The notes under the pieces: generated by a model
The model's database searches: none
What the model saw: the letters and a program-made list of their open reading frames with translations, nothing else
What the model was told of the DNA's origin: nothing
Position numbers and translations under genes: made by a program
NCBI GenBank assembly: GCA_028023455.1
Contig: JAQFVV010012396.1
Location: forward strand, 22,690,750 to 22,754,749
Direction: 5' to 3'
Origin: Epiperipatus broadwayi
Lineage: Eukaryota > Onychophora > Udeonychophora > Euonychophora > Peripatidae
DNA: 64,000 nucleotides
Shown here: positions 50,108 to 61,779 of the stretch, piece after piece
Layout of the letters: each line of letters opens with the position of its first letter
Position numbering within the stretch: the first letter of the stretch is position 1

Positions 50108-52155
50108 CTAGAGAACATAGTCATGCAGGTGTGCTGGAGGATGATTAAAGTGCCTTGATGCTGGTCTGGTTTCTGTTGTCTTCAGTTTGCTTGTATCTTC
50201 AGTTTGTTGGTCCTCCTTGCTTGTACTGCATGTCTCTGGAGCTTCATTCCTTGTGGCTGCATCAGTATAATCCAGTGTCAGTTGATCTCGATGGCAATGA
50301 TGTTGATATCCATTTGCTGTTATCACTAAAATGGTGTGAAGTCCTTTTTGTTTGATTACGACTGCTGGGATCCATTTAACGGATCCACTATACATTCTGC
50401 ATAGAACATTAGTCCCTATTTGAAATTTGGTAGTTTTGTCATTTTCTTGTTTTTCATCATTTGGCTCAGGTATCAAATCTGACAAGTTGGTTCACAAAGT
50501 TTTATTACATAGTAGTTTAGCTGGAGTTTTTCCAGTTGTAGTACTCAGTGTAGAATGTTGAGAATCTCAACATTCTGGCATTACGGGTGTTCCAACTTCC
50601 TGTATCAATCTTTGTGAGCAATTTTTTGGTCTCATGCACCAATCTCTCAGCCTGGCCATTGCTTTCAGGATGAAATGGTGGGATGAAGACTAGCCCAATG
50701 CCATTATTGTCACAAAACTTTTTAAAGGCTACTGCAGTGAATGCTGTACCATTATCTGAGACTATCATTCTAGGAAGGCCATGTGCAGCAAATAGCCTCC
50801 TAAGGGCTTCTATTGTTGCAGTGGTCTGGAGTGATGAAACTTCCACTACTCCAGCCACTTAGAATATGAATCAACTACTACTAATGGTAGTTTGCCTTTC
50901 CATAGGCCAGCTTGGTCCACATGGAGTCTTATCCAGGGGCCTTCAGGCTTAGGCTAGTGAACTGTTTTTATCTTTTGCTGGCATATTTTGACTCATTTTG
51001 CAATGCCAGCAATGGTGGACTTTCTCTGTGTCCAAAGTTGGCCACCATACATATGCCCTTGTGAGTATTTTCATCTGGACTATCCCTGGATGCTCATTAT
51101 GCAACAGGTTGAGCACTTGGTATTGTCAAACTAGGGGGCTCACTTCTCTGGATACCCAGATAATACATCCTTTTTCAATTGAGAGCTCCAGCCTTCAGGT
51201 CCAATAGGCTGGATGCAACTCCTCTGGTATTTTTATTTGGCCACCCCTGCTTAATCCATTTTTTAATTCTTTGGAACTCAGGGTCATTTGTGGTCCACTT
51301 AGCCACTAATTTACTGTTCAGTGGTGTGTTTGTCTCCAAATCAATCATGTTAACTGACTGATCAGTAGTAATCAGCCTGTCTGAAGATTCTGCAGGTAAA
51401 CAATTTAATGCATCAACATGAGGAATCTGTTTTTCCTCAATGTAGTGTAGCATAAAATCATATCCTGATAAGAAGTTGAACCACCTCAGCATATGTGGTG
51501 AGGCATGCTGAGGGATTCCTTTTTCAGCTGGAAAGATACCCAGTAGAGGTCTATGATCTGTTTGCAGTATGAATGATCTCCCAGAAATGTAGTCATGGAA
51601 TTTTTTAATGCCATTGATTAATGCCAGAGCCTCTCTATCAATCTGGCATAATTTTTTTCTGCTCTTGAAAGGCACTTTGATGTAAAAACAATAGGGGAGA
51701 GTGACTCATCATCATTCTTATGGGACAACACTGCACCTGTTTCTACTGGTGAAGCATCACATGTCAGTACTAGCACTCTTTCAGGATCAAAGTATGCCAG
51801 CACCACTATCTCAGATATAAGGGTTTTCATTTTTTCAAAGGCATTATCATGATTGCTGTCTCACTTCCAGACTGTTTTTTTATCTAGTAGCTTGTACAGT
51901 GGTTCAACTGCCTCTGTTTTGTGATATAAAAACCCCTCATAGTAATTTACAAGTCCTAAAAAGGACTGTAATTCTTTCTTGTTACTTGTTGTTTTGGCTT
52001 TTTTAATTGCCATAACTTTTTTTTGGGTAGGATGAATGCCACTTGCATCTATCCTAAATCCCAGAAACTCCAGTTCTTTGGCTTCAAATATGCACTTATC
52101 TAAGTTTATTCTTATGCCTGCTGCTTTGAACTTGTCAAGGAGTCTTTTTGTGGAA
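50108..52155 (-). pseudogene. Ty3/Gypsy pol: RT end, RNase H, integrase (internally deleted)
   Basis: In minus-strand order, the end of reverse transcriptase (KELEFLGFRIDASGIHP near 52080, then LGLVNYYEGFL) is open to 51861. RNase H spans two overlapping frames, 51830-51618 and 51675-51175. Its three visible acidic positions lie in VLTCDAS, DREALA and TDHRPL. The integrase zinc finger follows at about 51110-50990 (H..H in HNEHPG, C..C in CWHC). Catalytic D is in HVDQAG near 50920, D in VSDNGT near 50757 and E in NGQAERL near 50660. The final frame, 50485-50108, is the integrase C-terminal region (VLCRMYSG, WIPAVV). There is at least one stop and several frameshifts. Gag, protease and the RT palm are missing because the deletion joins the 5' LTR straight to the RT end. 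Inactive. Confidence 0.9.
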
Positions 52156-52159
52156 CTCC

Positions 52160-52489
52160 AGAGTAGATTAAATAGCATAGTGCTATCAATGGGAATACTT
52201 GCTGCTGTTTAGGTTAGCAGAGTTTTCCTGGGAGAACACAAAGAGTCTGTTCAGGTTAGACATGTTCTTCCTTGATCCTCACAAAAGGCTAACTATTTAT
52301 ACCCAGATTCCTGACCTTATTGAAAACCTTTGTATTCAGCAAGCATTGTTGCTTATTGGCATGTAATAATCATCGGCTATGTTCTTATCTATACATCAGC
52401 CTATTGGCCTGTGGCAAACAATGCTTAATCAGATCAGAGAAGGAGGCATCTGGAATAGTCCACTTCTGAGAGAAGGAAGGACTATAACA
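52160..52489 (-). repeat. Gypsy element 5' LTR, truncated at its inner end
   Basis: It is about 90% similar by eye to 49761-50083, starting TGTTATAGTCCTTCC on the minus strand. About 160 bp at the inner (3') end of the LTR, the primer-binding site and gag are absent. The LTR breaks at TAGATTAAATAG and continues directly in RT sequence. The outer flank is GTAT (52490-52493). Confidence 0.88.
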
Positions 52490-52493
52490 GTAT

Positions 52494-54114
52494 TTTTTTA
52501 TAAAATAAACAAATGGTTGATAAGAATAAGGTGACGTGAATAGTTCTGTCAAAAATCTGGTCATAATAACCAATCATTTTTACGGTATGGCATCCTTCTT
52601 TTATAAAACTCCATTTCTGTGTATATTTATCATTGTAAGTACACTTCCTATTTGGCATGTTGTCTATTGTTTAGGGTTATTAATATTCCTATTAATTTTA
52701 TCACTATAGAAAACTGATATCAACCAAGAACTAGTAAAACTACACTGCTAAAAAACTATAATTTTTGCAATGAATTATTTATATAAGATAAGTAATAACT
52801 ATGAATATTTAAAAATCAGGACATACAATGGTCATGAAATGGATATCTAGTCAAAAATAGGACAAATCCCAAAAAATTAGGATGTCTGGTTATCCTAGAT
52901 AATAAGCAGTCATACAGAAAATATGTAAGTACTCTTAATTATAAAAAAATACTTTAAATACTTTATTGCAAACTTTTATATATAAACTGAAATATTGACT
53001 GTCTTGCAGTCTTTTTTTAGAGTTACATTACATTAATAAATAAAACAGTATAAATAAAATAATATGAAACAGATAAATAATAAGAGAAAAACCATAGAAT
53101 ATATAAATAAGCAGAACAAAGCATAGGTAACATTAAAATACAAAATAAATTTAAATAAATAAAACTAGATAAATATAAAATAAACTTCCAAGATTAAATA
53201 AAACAAATACAAAATATATACACATATTCCTTCAGTTATACATATTCATGAATAACTCATTTATTTTTGTGAATTGTATATCTAATATTTTTAATAACTC
53301 CTATTATTTTTATTACAGGTATATAAATGTATAAACAAAATTATACTTATCTAACAAGTGTGTTAGTATTATTAGTATTAATTATAATACAGTAATCATA
53401 TAATTTTAAATTGACTTTATATTTATGATCTTACTTTTATATAATTTTTTTATATAATGTCATATTTTTTAAGCATTTTCAGTCTACGCATTTTTTGAAT
53501 TGTGCATATGTTATTCAAAAATAAATAATAAAAAAATATTTAAAAAGTAGAACAATATTACATAAAAAAATTATTTAAAGTAAGATTATAAAAACAGTGT
53601 CAATTTGAAATTATAAGATACTGTTTTAAAATAATAATTAAGAGATATTAAAAATATTAAGGAATATACAATACATGTAAATTAATGAGTATTATGAATA
53701 TGTATATAGACAGGAATATATGTATACAGTCTAAATTTATTTTATATGTTAATTAATCTTAGTTATTTACTTTATTTTTATCTGGTTTATTTATATGTAT
53801 ATTATAATTTTATCTATATTTTGTTCTGCTTATTCTTTACTTTATTCATGTCATTAATTTTGTCTTATTATTTATTTGTTTCATATTGTTTTATTCATAT
53901 TGTTTTATTTATTAACTGATCATGGTTCTGAAGAAGACTGCAGAACAGTCATGTTTGCAACAAAGTTTAAGAAGTATAATTATACTTATATAAAATAATA
54001 TGTCAAATAAGAAAATAAAAAGGATTTTATATGTAAATATTATTATTTAATGAATTATTGACAAAGCTTATTTTAAAGCTATAATTTCTATCTTGCCATA
54101 ATTATGACAAAAGA
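52494..54114. other. AT-rich spacer
   Basis: Nothing was recognised. Local A-rich to T-rich alternation around 53030-53250 and 53750-53920 gives weak inverted similarity with no clear element. Confidence 0.5.
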
Positions 54115-55163
54115 AACCCTTTCACTGATTCTTTTAGCTATTGGCCCTCTACTTAAATCTGAGAACAATGTGATTGGTCTGTGTCATTTGCAATCAGTTC
54201 TTTTGTTAAAATATTAATCTAAAATACACAGAATTTTTTTAATTCAGCTTCTAAAAATTGAATAATTTTAGATTCAAATTGGTTAAATGTAACGAAAAAA
54301 TAAAAATAATGTTAATAACTGTCGAAAAATATAAGAAAAATGTGTAAAAAATAGGTAGCAGTAAAACAAAAGAATTATAACTCAACCAATGATTGTGCCG
54401 TTATTCAGATCAACAGCTGTCAAGTAATTCTCTTTTTATTTCCAGTTTGCTTATTTCTCTTGTAAAATTTAAAATTTTCCAAATCAAACTTTATATTTCC
54501 ATAAAGTAACATCAAATCTTATTTATGAATGTAAAAAATTACGATAGATGTTATTATTTACTTCAATTACACAGCTTCGTTGTCGTGTCTGAATCTTCAT
54601 TTAGAAACATGCCTTAGAAATTTCCTGATTACGTTATGTAGCAATAATTATTTTTTGTTACGGATTATTTCTCCAAATGTATTTTTCTTCTAATATTTAA
54701 AATTTTCCGAGTCAAACTTTATATTTTGATAGATAACTATATTTTATTATTTGTGAACATAAAAAATTACAATAAATATAATTATTTACATCAAAATCAT
54801 TACGAATGTGTACATCTTCTTTCTTTAGCGAGAATTATTTTTTGTTACCGATCCTCGTTTTCAAATCTGTCATTTATGAATCTGTTATTTAGAAACATGC
54901 CTAGAAGATTTGGTAGGTATCCAATCAAAGAAGACACAGCAATGTAACAAATAGGCTGTGAAGATTAATGATTTTTTAAAAAAAATATAATGCTATATGC
55001 GGATGTTTTTAGAACTAAAATTGAAAGCATTGAATTTCCTATCAAATAAGTCTAAAATGAAGAAATTGTGACCAAAATTGACCAAGAGATGGCACATTCT
55101 ACCGCATGCTTTTTCCAAAAAATTTTTAACTACGGGACATTTTCATAATAAACAGTTAAAAGG
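54115..55163. mobile_element. TTAA-type nonautonomous element P2 (piggyBac-like MITE)
   Basis: Second copy of the 39.3 kb element. The left end is AAACCCTTTCACTG and the right end CAGTTAAAAGG followed by TTAA at 55164-55167. The left TTAA has decayed. Shared blocks include TTGAATAATTTTAGATTCAA and TTGACCAAGAGATGGCACAT. It holds about two core units (TTTTCC...TTTATATT near 54474 and 54704) where P1 has three. No coding content. Confidence 0.68.
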
Positions 55164-55167
55164 TTAA

Positions 55168-56145
55168 ATTCCCATTCCCAGATCGATTTTTGGCTTTTGT
55201 CTTTATTACTGAGACTTGGTATTCAAATGTTCTGTTTTGTTTCCTATTTCATTTCTCTATTTCATCTTAAGCATTGGAGTTATTTTGGAGCATAAAAAGT
55301 ACACTTGAGATTAGCTATATAAAGAAGTAAACTAGAATAGAATCTGATCTTTCTTTATCCTGGCAAAGATAATGTTACAACGTAATAAATATCACTAAAA
55401 TTGTGACAATAAAATAAAGAAGCCTCTTATAGCAGTTTCATTGCAAATAACAGTAAATCTTTGTATAACAGTTTCAGAAATAAAGCTACACATAATTATT
55501 CTGCAGGTAATTTTTTGTTTTACAAAATAATAATCTGACAAAATATTTCAATACAATTCAATATCATTATAGTCTATTTAAAATCCATATGGACCATGTT
55601 CCATTACAATCTACTATTAATTGCTATAGTTCACAATAAAAGATTTGTTAAGATTTTTTTCTTATTGCTTTTAAACCTTTGAAATATAAACAACAGTCCT
55701 ATATCAGAATTCTAAGCAAAATGGGGATTTAATTAAGAACATGAAAATTGAAAGAACTGTAATTTCTATTGTCAAAGTTTATTCACAAATATACATTGTG
55801 ATGAAGAATTCTCTATTGTATATACAAAAATATTAAATAATTATTTAATACTAGAGCTACTCTATCTATTGATAGAAATAATGGTATGCATAACATTTTA
55901 AATAGCAACCTATTTTTAATACAATGCATATTTAAATCAACAGAATGAAGGAATCACTATTGAATGTTACTCATAAATTAGAAACAAATTATATAAAAAA
56001 AACTTGAAATCACAGCTATAAATACTATTTCATTTTTAAATATCATGTTTTTACTATATTAATAATGCACATATTGGATGATCATATGGTAAAACATTAT
56101 TATATACATATCAATAATGTATATTTTTCAATTAACTTTACAACA
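55168..56145. other. AT-rich spacer
   Basis: Nothing was recognised on either strand. Confidence 0.5.
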
Positions 56146-56830
56146 AATTAAAACAACAAAAGTGATATTCTTAGATGTTTATTTCCCACTCAAAACTCTA
56201 CCCTTCCTTACCTTGGCAGTAAGAATCAGGTGGTCACCAGGTTTTTCAAACATCTCAAGCTGGAGCCAAGGTTCCTCGACTTCCAAGTAAAAATCAACCT
56301 GGATTTACTCCAGATAAACTGGTTCCAGCACTACAGGAGATTCTACAAGAACATAGATTATATGTGTCACAACTGCCACAGAACCTCTGAAACCTTTGAC
56401 CACATGATAAATGATTGCCCAGCATATGACAAAATCAGAACATTCATTGCTCACAACTGCCACATTTTCCTGAATAAAATATTAGATATCAAGAGCTGCT
56501 TCCTGTCTAGGGATTATGTCACCTCAAGACTTTCAACCTTCATCTATTATGCCACCTGGATGGCCAGATGTCACAACAAGTTTACCATTCCTCATACCAA
56601 GCCTGAAGACATATTCATTTCTAAGCTGAAGGAATTTTGCCATAAGGACAGTATCATCTCATCCAGATTTTTATTTGACAACACATGGAGCCTGATTAAG
56701 CTGGATTAAACAACACCAGCAAGCACATCAGACCATCTGATTGCCCAAGCAACATGAATAACTATTATTTTATTTACAATTGTATCATTCTTACATATGT
56801 TTTTCAATAAAGTTATTTATAAAAAAAAAA
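56146..56830 (+). CDS. LINE ORF C-terminal end with CCHC-type zinc motif, 5'-truncated, poly(A)-tailed
   Basis: An open frame runs to the stop at 56707-56709 and is open upstream to at least 56164. The in-frame GTG at 56230 is not a credible start, so the left edge is truncation. The protein shows CHNCHRTSETFDHMINDC (C-x2-C-x7-H-x4-C) near 56371-56424. That is the zinc-binding pattern found after the reverse transcriptase in many LINE proteins, followed by tryptophan- and aromatic-rich helices. Composition is much richer in G+C than the surroundings and there are no internal stops. About 100 bp after the stop comes AATAAA (near 56807) and then a run of ten A's (56821-56830), so this is a reverse-transcribed, polyadenylated RNA. 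It is most likely a young 5'-truncated LINE. A retrocopy of a host gene is the alternative. Confidence 0.68.
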
Positions 56831-57105
56831 CTTCTTTGTGTCAATTCTCTTCCCTTCAGATCCATGAAAATACATAATAGAAGCACAAAAAAGAAATTTT
56901 ACTATTATTATAGAATAGAATAAAAAGATTTTGCAGTACCAATAATTTGAAAATAAAAAGTCCAGTATACAACAAAATCTCATGAATAATGATTATCCAT
57001 CCACTATTATTAAAAAAACTTTAAGTAGACTAATAAAAAAAAATACCAAAAATTAAACAATGAAAGGACGACACTGTATTCCTACAGAGACATATTGACT
57101 ATCTA
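56831..57105. other. AT-rich spacer
   Basis: Nothing was recognised. Confidence 0.5.
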
Positions 57106-57150
57106 CAGATTTAAAAACAGCGCTTTATAAATAAATAACTCGTTGTATAT
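57106..57150 (-). repeat. dispersed repeat family R1, short inverted copy
   Basis: On the minus strand CGAGTTATTTATTTATAAAG and CGCTGTTTTTAAATCTG parallel TGAGTTATTTATTTATATAG and TGCTACGTTTTTAAACTG at 1034-1072. It is short, so the call is tentative. Confidence 0.45.
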
Positions 57151-57179
57151 GCTTAATTTATATTTTAAAGAGTAAACAT

Positions 57180-58080
57180 AGTCGACAATCATAAATTAAA
57201 GTTCAAGTACTAAAAATTAGAATAGATTTTTTAAATATTAAATGTAGGTTTTTGTTATGGGTTTATAAACGCATTGATGTAGGTATGTGCATAAAATTAA
57301 AATGAGTCAATTTTAAATTTGCTTTAAATATAAAGAAACTAATTTATCTTAAACTAAATAAATTTGATTTTTTTTTTTTTTTAAAGTTTCATTCTAGAAA
57401 CAAAGTTTAATTAAATATTAATAATGAACATTTTTTAAATAGTTTATCTCATTATTAATTGAAATTTTTTTAAAACTAATTTTTGATTAGACTTTGTTTC
57501 ATGTTTTGGAAATGTTTTAAAATGTTAATTAAACATATTTTTAGGTATTAAGATGGCTAATTATTATTAATAAACGTTGTTTATTTATAAAAAGAATTTA
57601 GTAAACATGGGTAATTAGAAATAATTATTGGATTGTTAGTATTGTAAGGATATAAATAGGCTGGCTTAGAAAATAATTTTGTTTTTGGTTGTTTGGTCTT
57701 TGATCATAGCTGCCAATATAAATTACCAGTAATCTATACTAGCAATTGAAGTCATCTGTATGTTTATCTAGAAACCATAATAAGAACTCCATTTCTAAAG
57801 CATGGAGCCCATAACCATCAGAATGTTGAAACCTGCTTGCTAAATTTTATTCAAAGTGCTGCCAACCAGCTTCACATATATTATATTGCAGATCAACAGA
57901 TAGCAGTAAAAATTTTATATCAACTCTAACTGGAAACATAAAAACAGATTGTGGCTACTATTTGAATACAACCAATAAGAAAATATGAAGAAACCCTTCT
58001 TGTTGAAAAGTGTTGGAGATCTTTTCTCTTTATTTGGAATTCTTTTTTAAACAAATGCTTAACAAAACCATATTATAAAC
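57180..58080. other. spacer with a complex block near 57690-57990
   Basis: The block is less AT-biased but no frame or motif was assigned. Confidence 0.45.
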
Positions 58081-58083
58081 TAA

Positions 58084-58615
58084 CTTTATTTTATTCTAAC
58101 TTAAATTACGCTTTAAATTGAAACCAAAAAAATCACACACATTATTTAAAACATATTGAAGTTCTAAAAACAATTTTTTAATTTGATTTCAAAATATTCA
58201 AAATTTTCCCACCCAGTCACATGTCTAAAATATTATAATTACCTATCACTTTGTAGTAATTTAGAAAAATTGTACCAAATTTCAACAAATTACATTGAAT
58301 TTAAATCTATTAAACTTTAATTTTAAAATACTATAACTTTACTCAGGCTTTAATTGAAACCAAAAAATTCTCTATACCACCCTTTTGTAAGCCTCTAAAA
58401 ACAAATTTTAAATTTGATATCAAAATATTTGAAATCAAAATATTTGAAATTTCCCCACTAACTGATCTACATCTAAGAAACTAGGTCACTTACCAAAAAT
58501 ATTATAAGGCGTTATCACTTTGGTAGTAATTTTAAAGACATGTCTGATATTTCAACAAATTATATTGAATTGAAATATATTAATACTTAATTTTAAAATT
58601 TTATTCTAATTTAAG
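58084..58615. repeat. tandem duplication, unit about 240 bp, two copies
   Basis: TTTAAATTGAAACCAAAAAA near 58111 and TTTAATTGAAACCAAAAAAT near 58349 start matching series. Each continues with a CTAAAAACAA block, TTTGAT(T/A)TCAAAATATT, TTCCCCAC/TTCCCACC, a TATCACTTTGTAGTAATTT-like block and TTTCAACAAATTA. Both copies have drifted. The second also contains a short internal duplication of ATCAAAATATTTGAAA. Confidence 0.75.
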
Positions 58616-58619
58616 TAAT

Positions 58620-61355
58620 AAAAGTGATTAGAAGAGTTTACAAACAAACAGATAGTGTAACTTAAATAAAAGCATTATATGATATATTTGCTATATTATC
58701 CATCATGTTTTTATATATGTTTTGTAGGAATTTTACAATGTTGTATATATAATTCTTCCATCAATTACAGGATTGAAATCACTAGTTGAGTAATATATAT
58801 GTTCTCCATTGAAGTGAAGTAGTTTTACTGACATGTAAGTGTTCTGGAATTTCAATAAATAATAAATTTATAATGATAAAAAAGGATACATTATTTAAAA
58901 TATGAATATTGTTCATTTAAAATGTAGATTCTCACATATGCAAAAATTATTTTAAATGAAGAAATGTATATTTGTCTGTCATTTAATTCAAACATTATCT
59001 TTGTTTACAAGTTAGCACTACTGGAAAGAATACAGCATTGAGGGGTGATAGGCATTTGATATTTGAATTTTAAGTTAATGATAAGCACTGGTTTTATTTT
59101 ATATATTAAATGATTTTATATATTAAATGATTGTGTATCACAATGAAAATGCACTTATCTGAGATAAAGAAAATAATAATGCACATTAACATTAGCAGAC
59201 CATTTGTTACATAATAGAGAATATGAATTACCACTAATTATTACATATGGGCATATAATTAAACAGATAACAGTATGAAACATATATAAGCAAACTGAAA
59301 TGTAAATATTCAAAGTATCATATCCATTCTTTTTTTAGTTGATATATGATACACTAAATCAAACAAACAATAGCAGGGAATTATATTTTTGTGTCAATGG
59401 AATCATTATCTTAAAATGTATATATTACAAATATTAAAATTATACAATGTACAAGATATACATATATATTATACCAGTTATTGGTGATATACATGTACAT
59501 TATGCCAATTGTTGATGATGATAATAAGAAATTCTGAGGATGTTAAGACTGCTTTTTTAATCAATAACTATATATTGTCAGCAAATACCAATACTTGTAG
59601 CTCTGTATAGCTTAGTTATGTGGTAGACACAAGAGGTAAAGGTTTTTGGATCGATTTTCAGCTGAGTTTAAAAAAAAAGTTCAGTCAAATAAATCAAACT
59701 TGAAGGTTCAATCACTATTTGATTGCTTAAAACCACTAGACTTCGGAGCCTCTAACCATATGTTAATAATGATGATTACTTACATTTAGTTCATACCAAA
59801 GCTGATTTTTAAAAATTACAAAGGTATTTATAGCTGTGTTATAAATATATTTATGTATATATGCGTGTCTGTGTTTACTTACAGATTTACGTATGCGTGT
59901 ATATAGTTTAATAAACATCAAAGACAAATACTTGTTTATACAGTATATAACAATTTGTTATTAATCATATTAAACTTGAGATTAAATGGAAAATCTAATA
60001 ATTAATGTCTTTAAATAAAATTAATTTTCTTCCTGAAACGACCTTAAAAAGTCATTGAATATTTCAAAGATTTGTGAATCAAAATTTTGTTATAACAATC
60101 AGTTTCTGATGGCTGTCATCTTCAGGTGTTCCTGTATAATTGAATTTCTGCAAAACTTTTGGCAATTTTTTTTTCTTATATGATAAAGAAATAATTTCTT
60201 AACTTTCTCCATATGCTTTCTTACACCTTTTTACCTATGATTTAAATTATTATCATGTGAAAAATAAACAGAAAATAAAAATAAGCTTTACGTTAATCTT
60301 TTACATATATAAAAAAAGTTAATTTCAAGCCTGTAATTTTTTAATTAATCTACAGTCATAAAACTCTAAACTTGTTAAAGACTCATATTCCAGGTCAAGC
60401 ACTAACTGGCGGCTGGCCACCCTAGAGTATAGAGATTTTTTCATAAAAGGCTACTGAATCAATGATGTTTCGTATGTTTAATAAGCATCAGATTTTATGC
60501 ATCAACTGGTGATGGAGTGGTCAGATGTCCACTTACAAAATAATTATTGACATGTCCAAAATAGGCTTCAATATAATGGATGTTATTTGTTCCCTTGTTG
60601 ATTGCTCTATTCTGAATCATACTTTTCTGTAAGAATAGTCATCGTGGTCTATAGACATCTTTTTCTCCTTTTCTTTCTAATTAATGTCTATAAATTTTTT
60701 CTTAAGTACATTTAACACAAAAATAAGAGGGGGAGGGGTTTACAAATATAGTAATACAACACACAGTCTTAGCTTTGATTTAACTTTTTTTTTTACAATT
60801 ATAACCAGATTATTATAAAATATTAAAGATAAAAAAGTATGATAGAATAGGAAAGTGTAAATTTAAGGATACTACATTTAACTGAGAAATATTATTCGGA
60901 AGAAAAATTTAAGATTAACTATATATGATTATTAGATAAAACAGTATTTCTGTACTTTTATACTGTACCAGCATTTCCAATTCAGTCGATGTTAGATGGC
61001 AATCTTTATTAAATGTCTATCCAGTGCAGTTTTATCTATATTAGATTAGTTTATAGTTTATTTCTTTCATGAGAGAAAAGTTTTAAATAGGAATTAGTGT
61101 ACCTGGATTTTATAGATTTAATGCAATTTTCATTTAGAAATCACTTGACATAAACTTAAAAATTCGAATGTTGAATTAATGTAAACTTGTTTGCATTGTT
61201 TTTATTAAATGTCTTACTTTAGTTCAGATTATGTATATGTGTATACATATATAATAGAAAAGAAACAAACCAATTCCATGAGCTGTCAAACGTAAATATA
61301 TAAAACTATTTTTTTTTAGTTAGAAAATCTAAAATTTAAGAATAGTATAAGCTAG
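58620..61355. other. AT-rich spacer
   Basis: Only minor repeats were noticed, such as TTTTATATATTAAATGAT twice near 59095-59130. A slightly more complex part lies at 60385-60680. No gene was recognised. Confidence 0.5.
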
Positions 61356-61357
61356 GA

Positions 61358-61376
61358 CAGGAGTCAGCAACTTTTA
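61358..61376 (+). repeat. hAT-type transposon terminus
   Basis: CAGGAGTCAGCAACTTTT resembles hAT inverted-repeat ends and the terminus at 10314. It is preceded by AGCTAGGA, an 8-bp site with TA at its centre, as Buster-type hATs prefer. The other end and any transposase were not found. Confidence 0.5.
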
Positions 61377-61714
61377 GTAGTATCGTGACGAACCTATGAT
61401 ACAATGTTATTCCGCGTGCTGTCATGATTTTACCAATCTTATTATATACTATCATCAGTTATAATGGGATTATATATAATATTATGATATATACTACTTT
61501 ATAATATATACTTTTGAAGTTCATTATAAGTGGATCTTATATTATTGATCATTCAATATTTTTTAAAATACCTAGAATCATATGTGAAAAGTACCTTCTG
61601 TTAAATTTGTAATTTTTAACATGCTTATTAAAAATTATATTACAAATTATAAATTACAACTTTTACCTATATAAAATATATAATTTAAATAAGAAAAAAA
61701 TATTGTCATATCTG

Positions 61715-61770
61715 ACCCTGATTTCAGAAGTGGACTATTCCAGATTCCTTGCCTGTTTGGTTAAGTGTAA
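61715..61770 (+). repeat. fragment of the Gypsy LTR
   Basis: CAGAAGTGGACTATTCCAGA at about 61728 is identical to the start region of the Gypsy LTR at 49.6-50.1 and 52.2-52.5 kb, in plus orientation. Weaker similarity continues as TGCCTGTTTGGTTAAG. It is probably a decayed solo LTR or a related family. Confidence 0.5.
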
Positions 61771-61779
61771 ATACACTAC

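Noticed and set aside
50155-51361. Plus-strand open frames across the Gypsy pol region
   Set aside because: They are antisense shadows of the RNase H and integrase frames on the minus strand.
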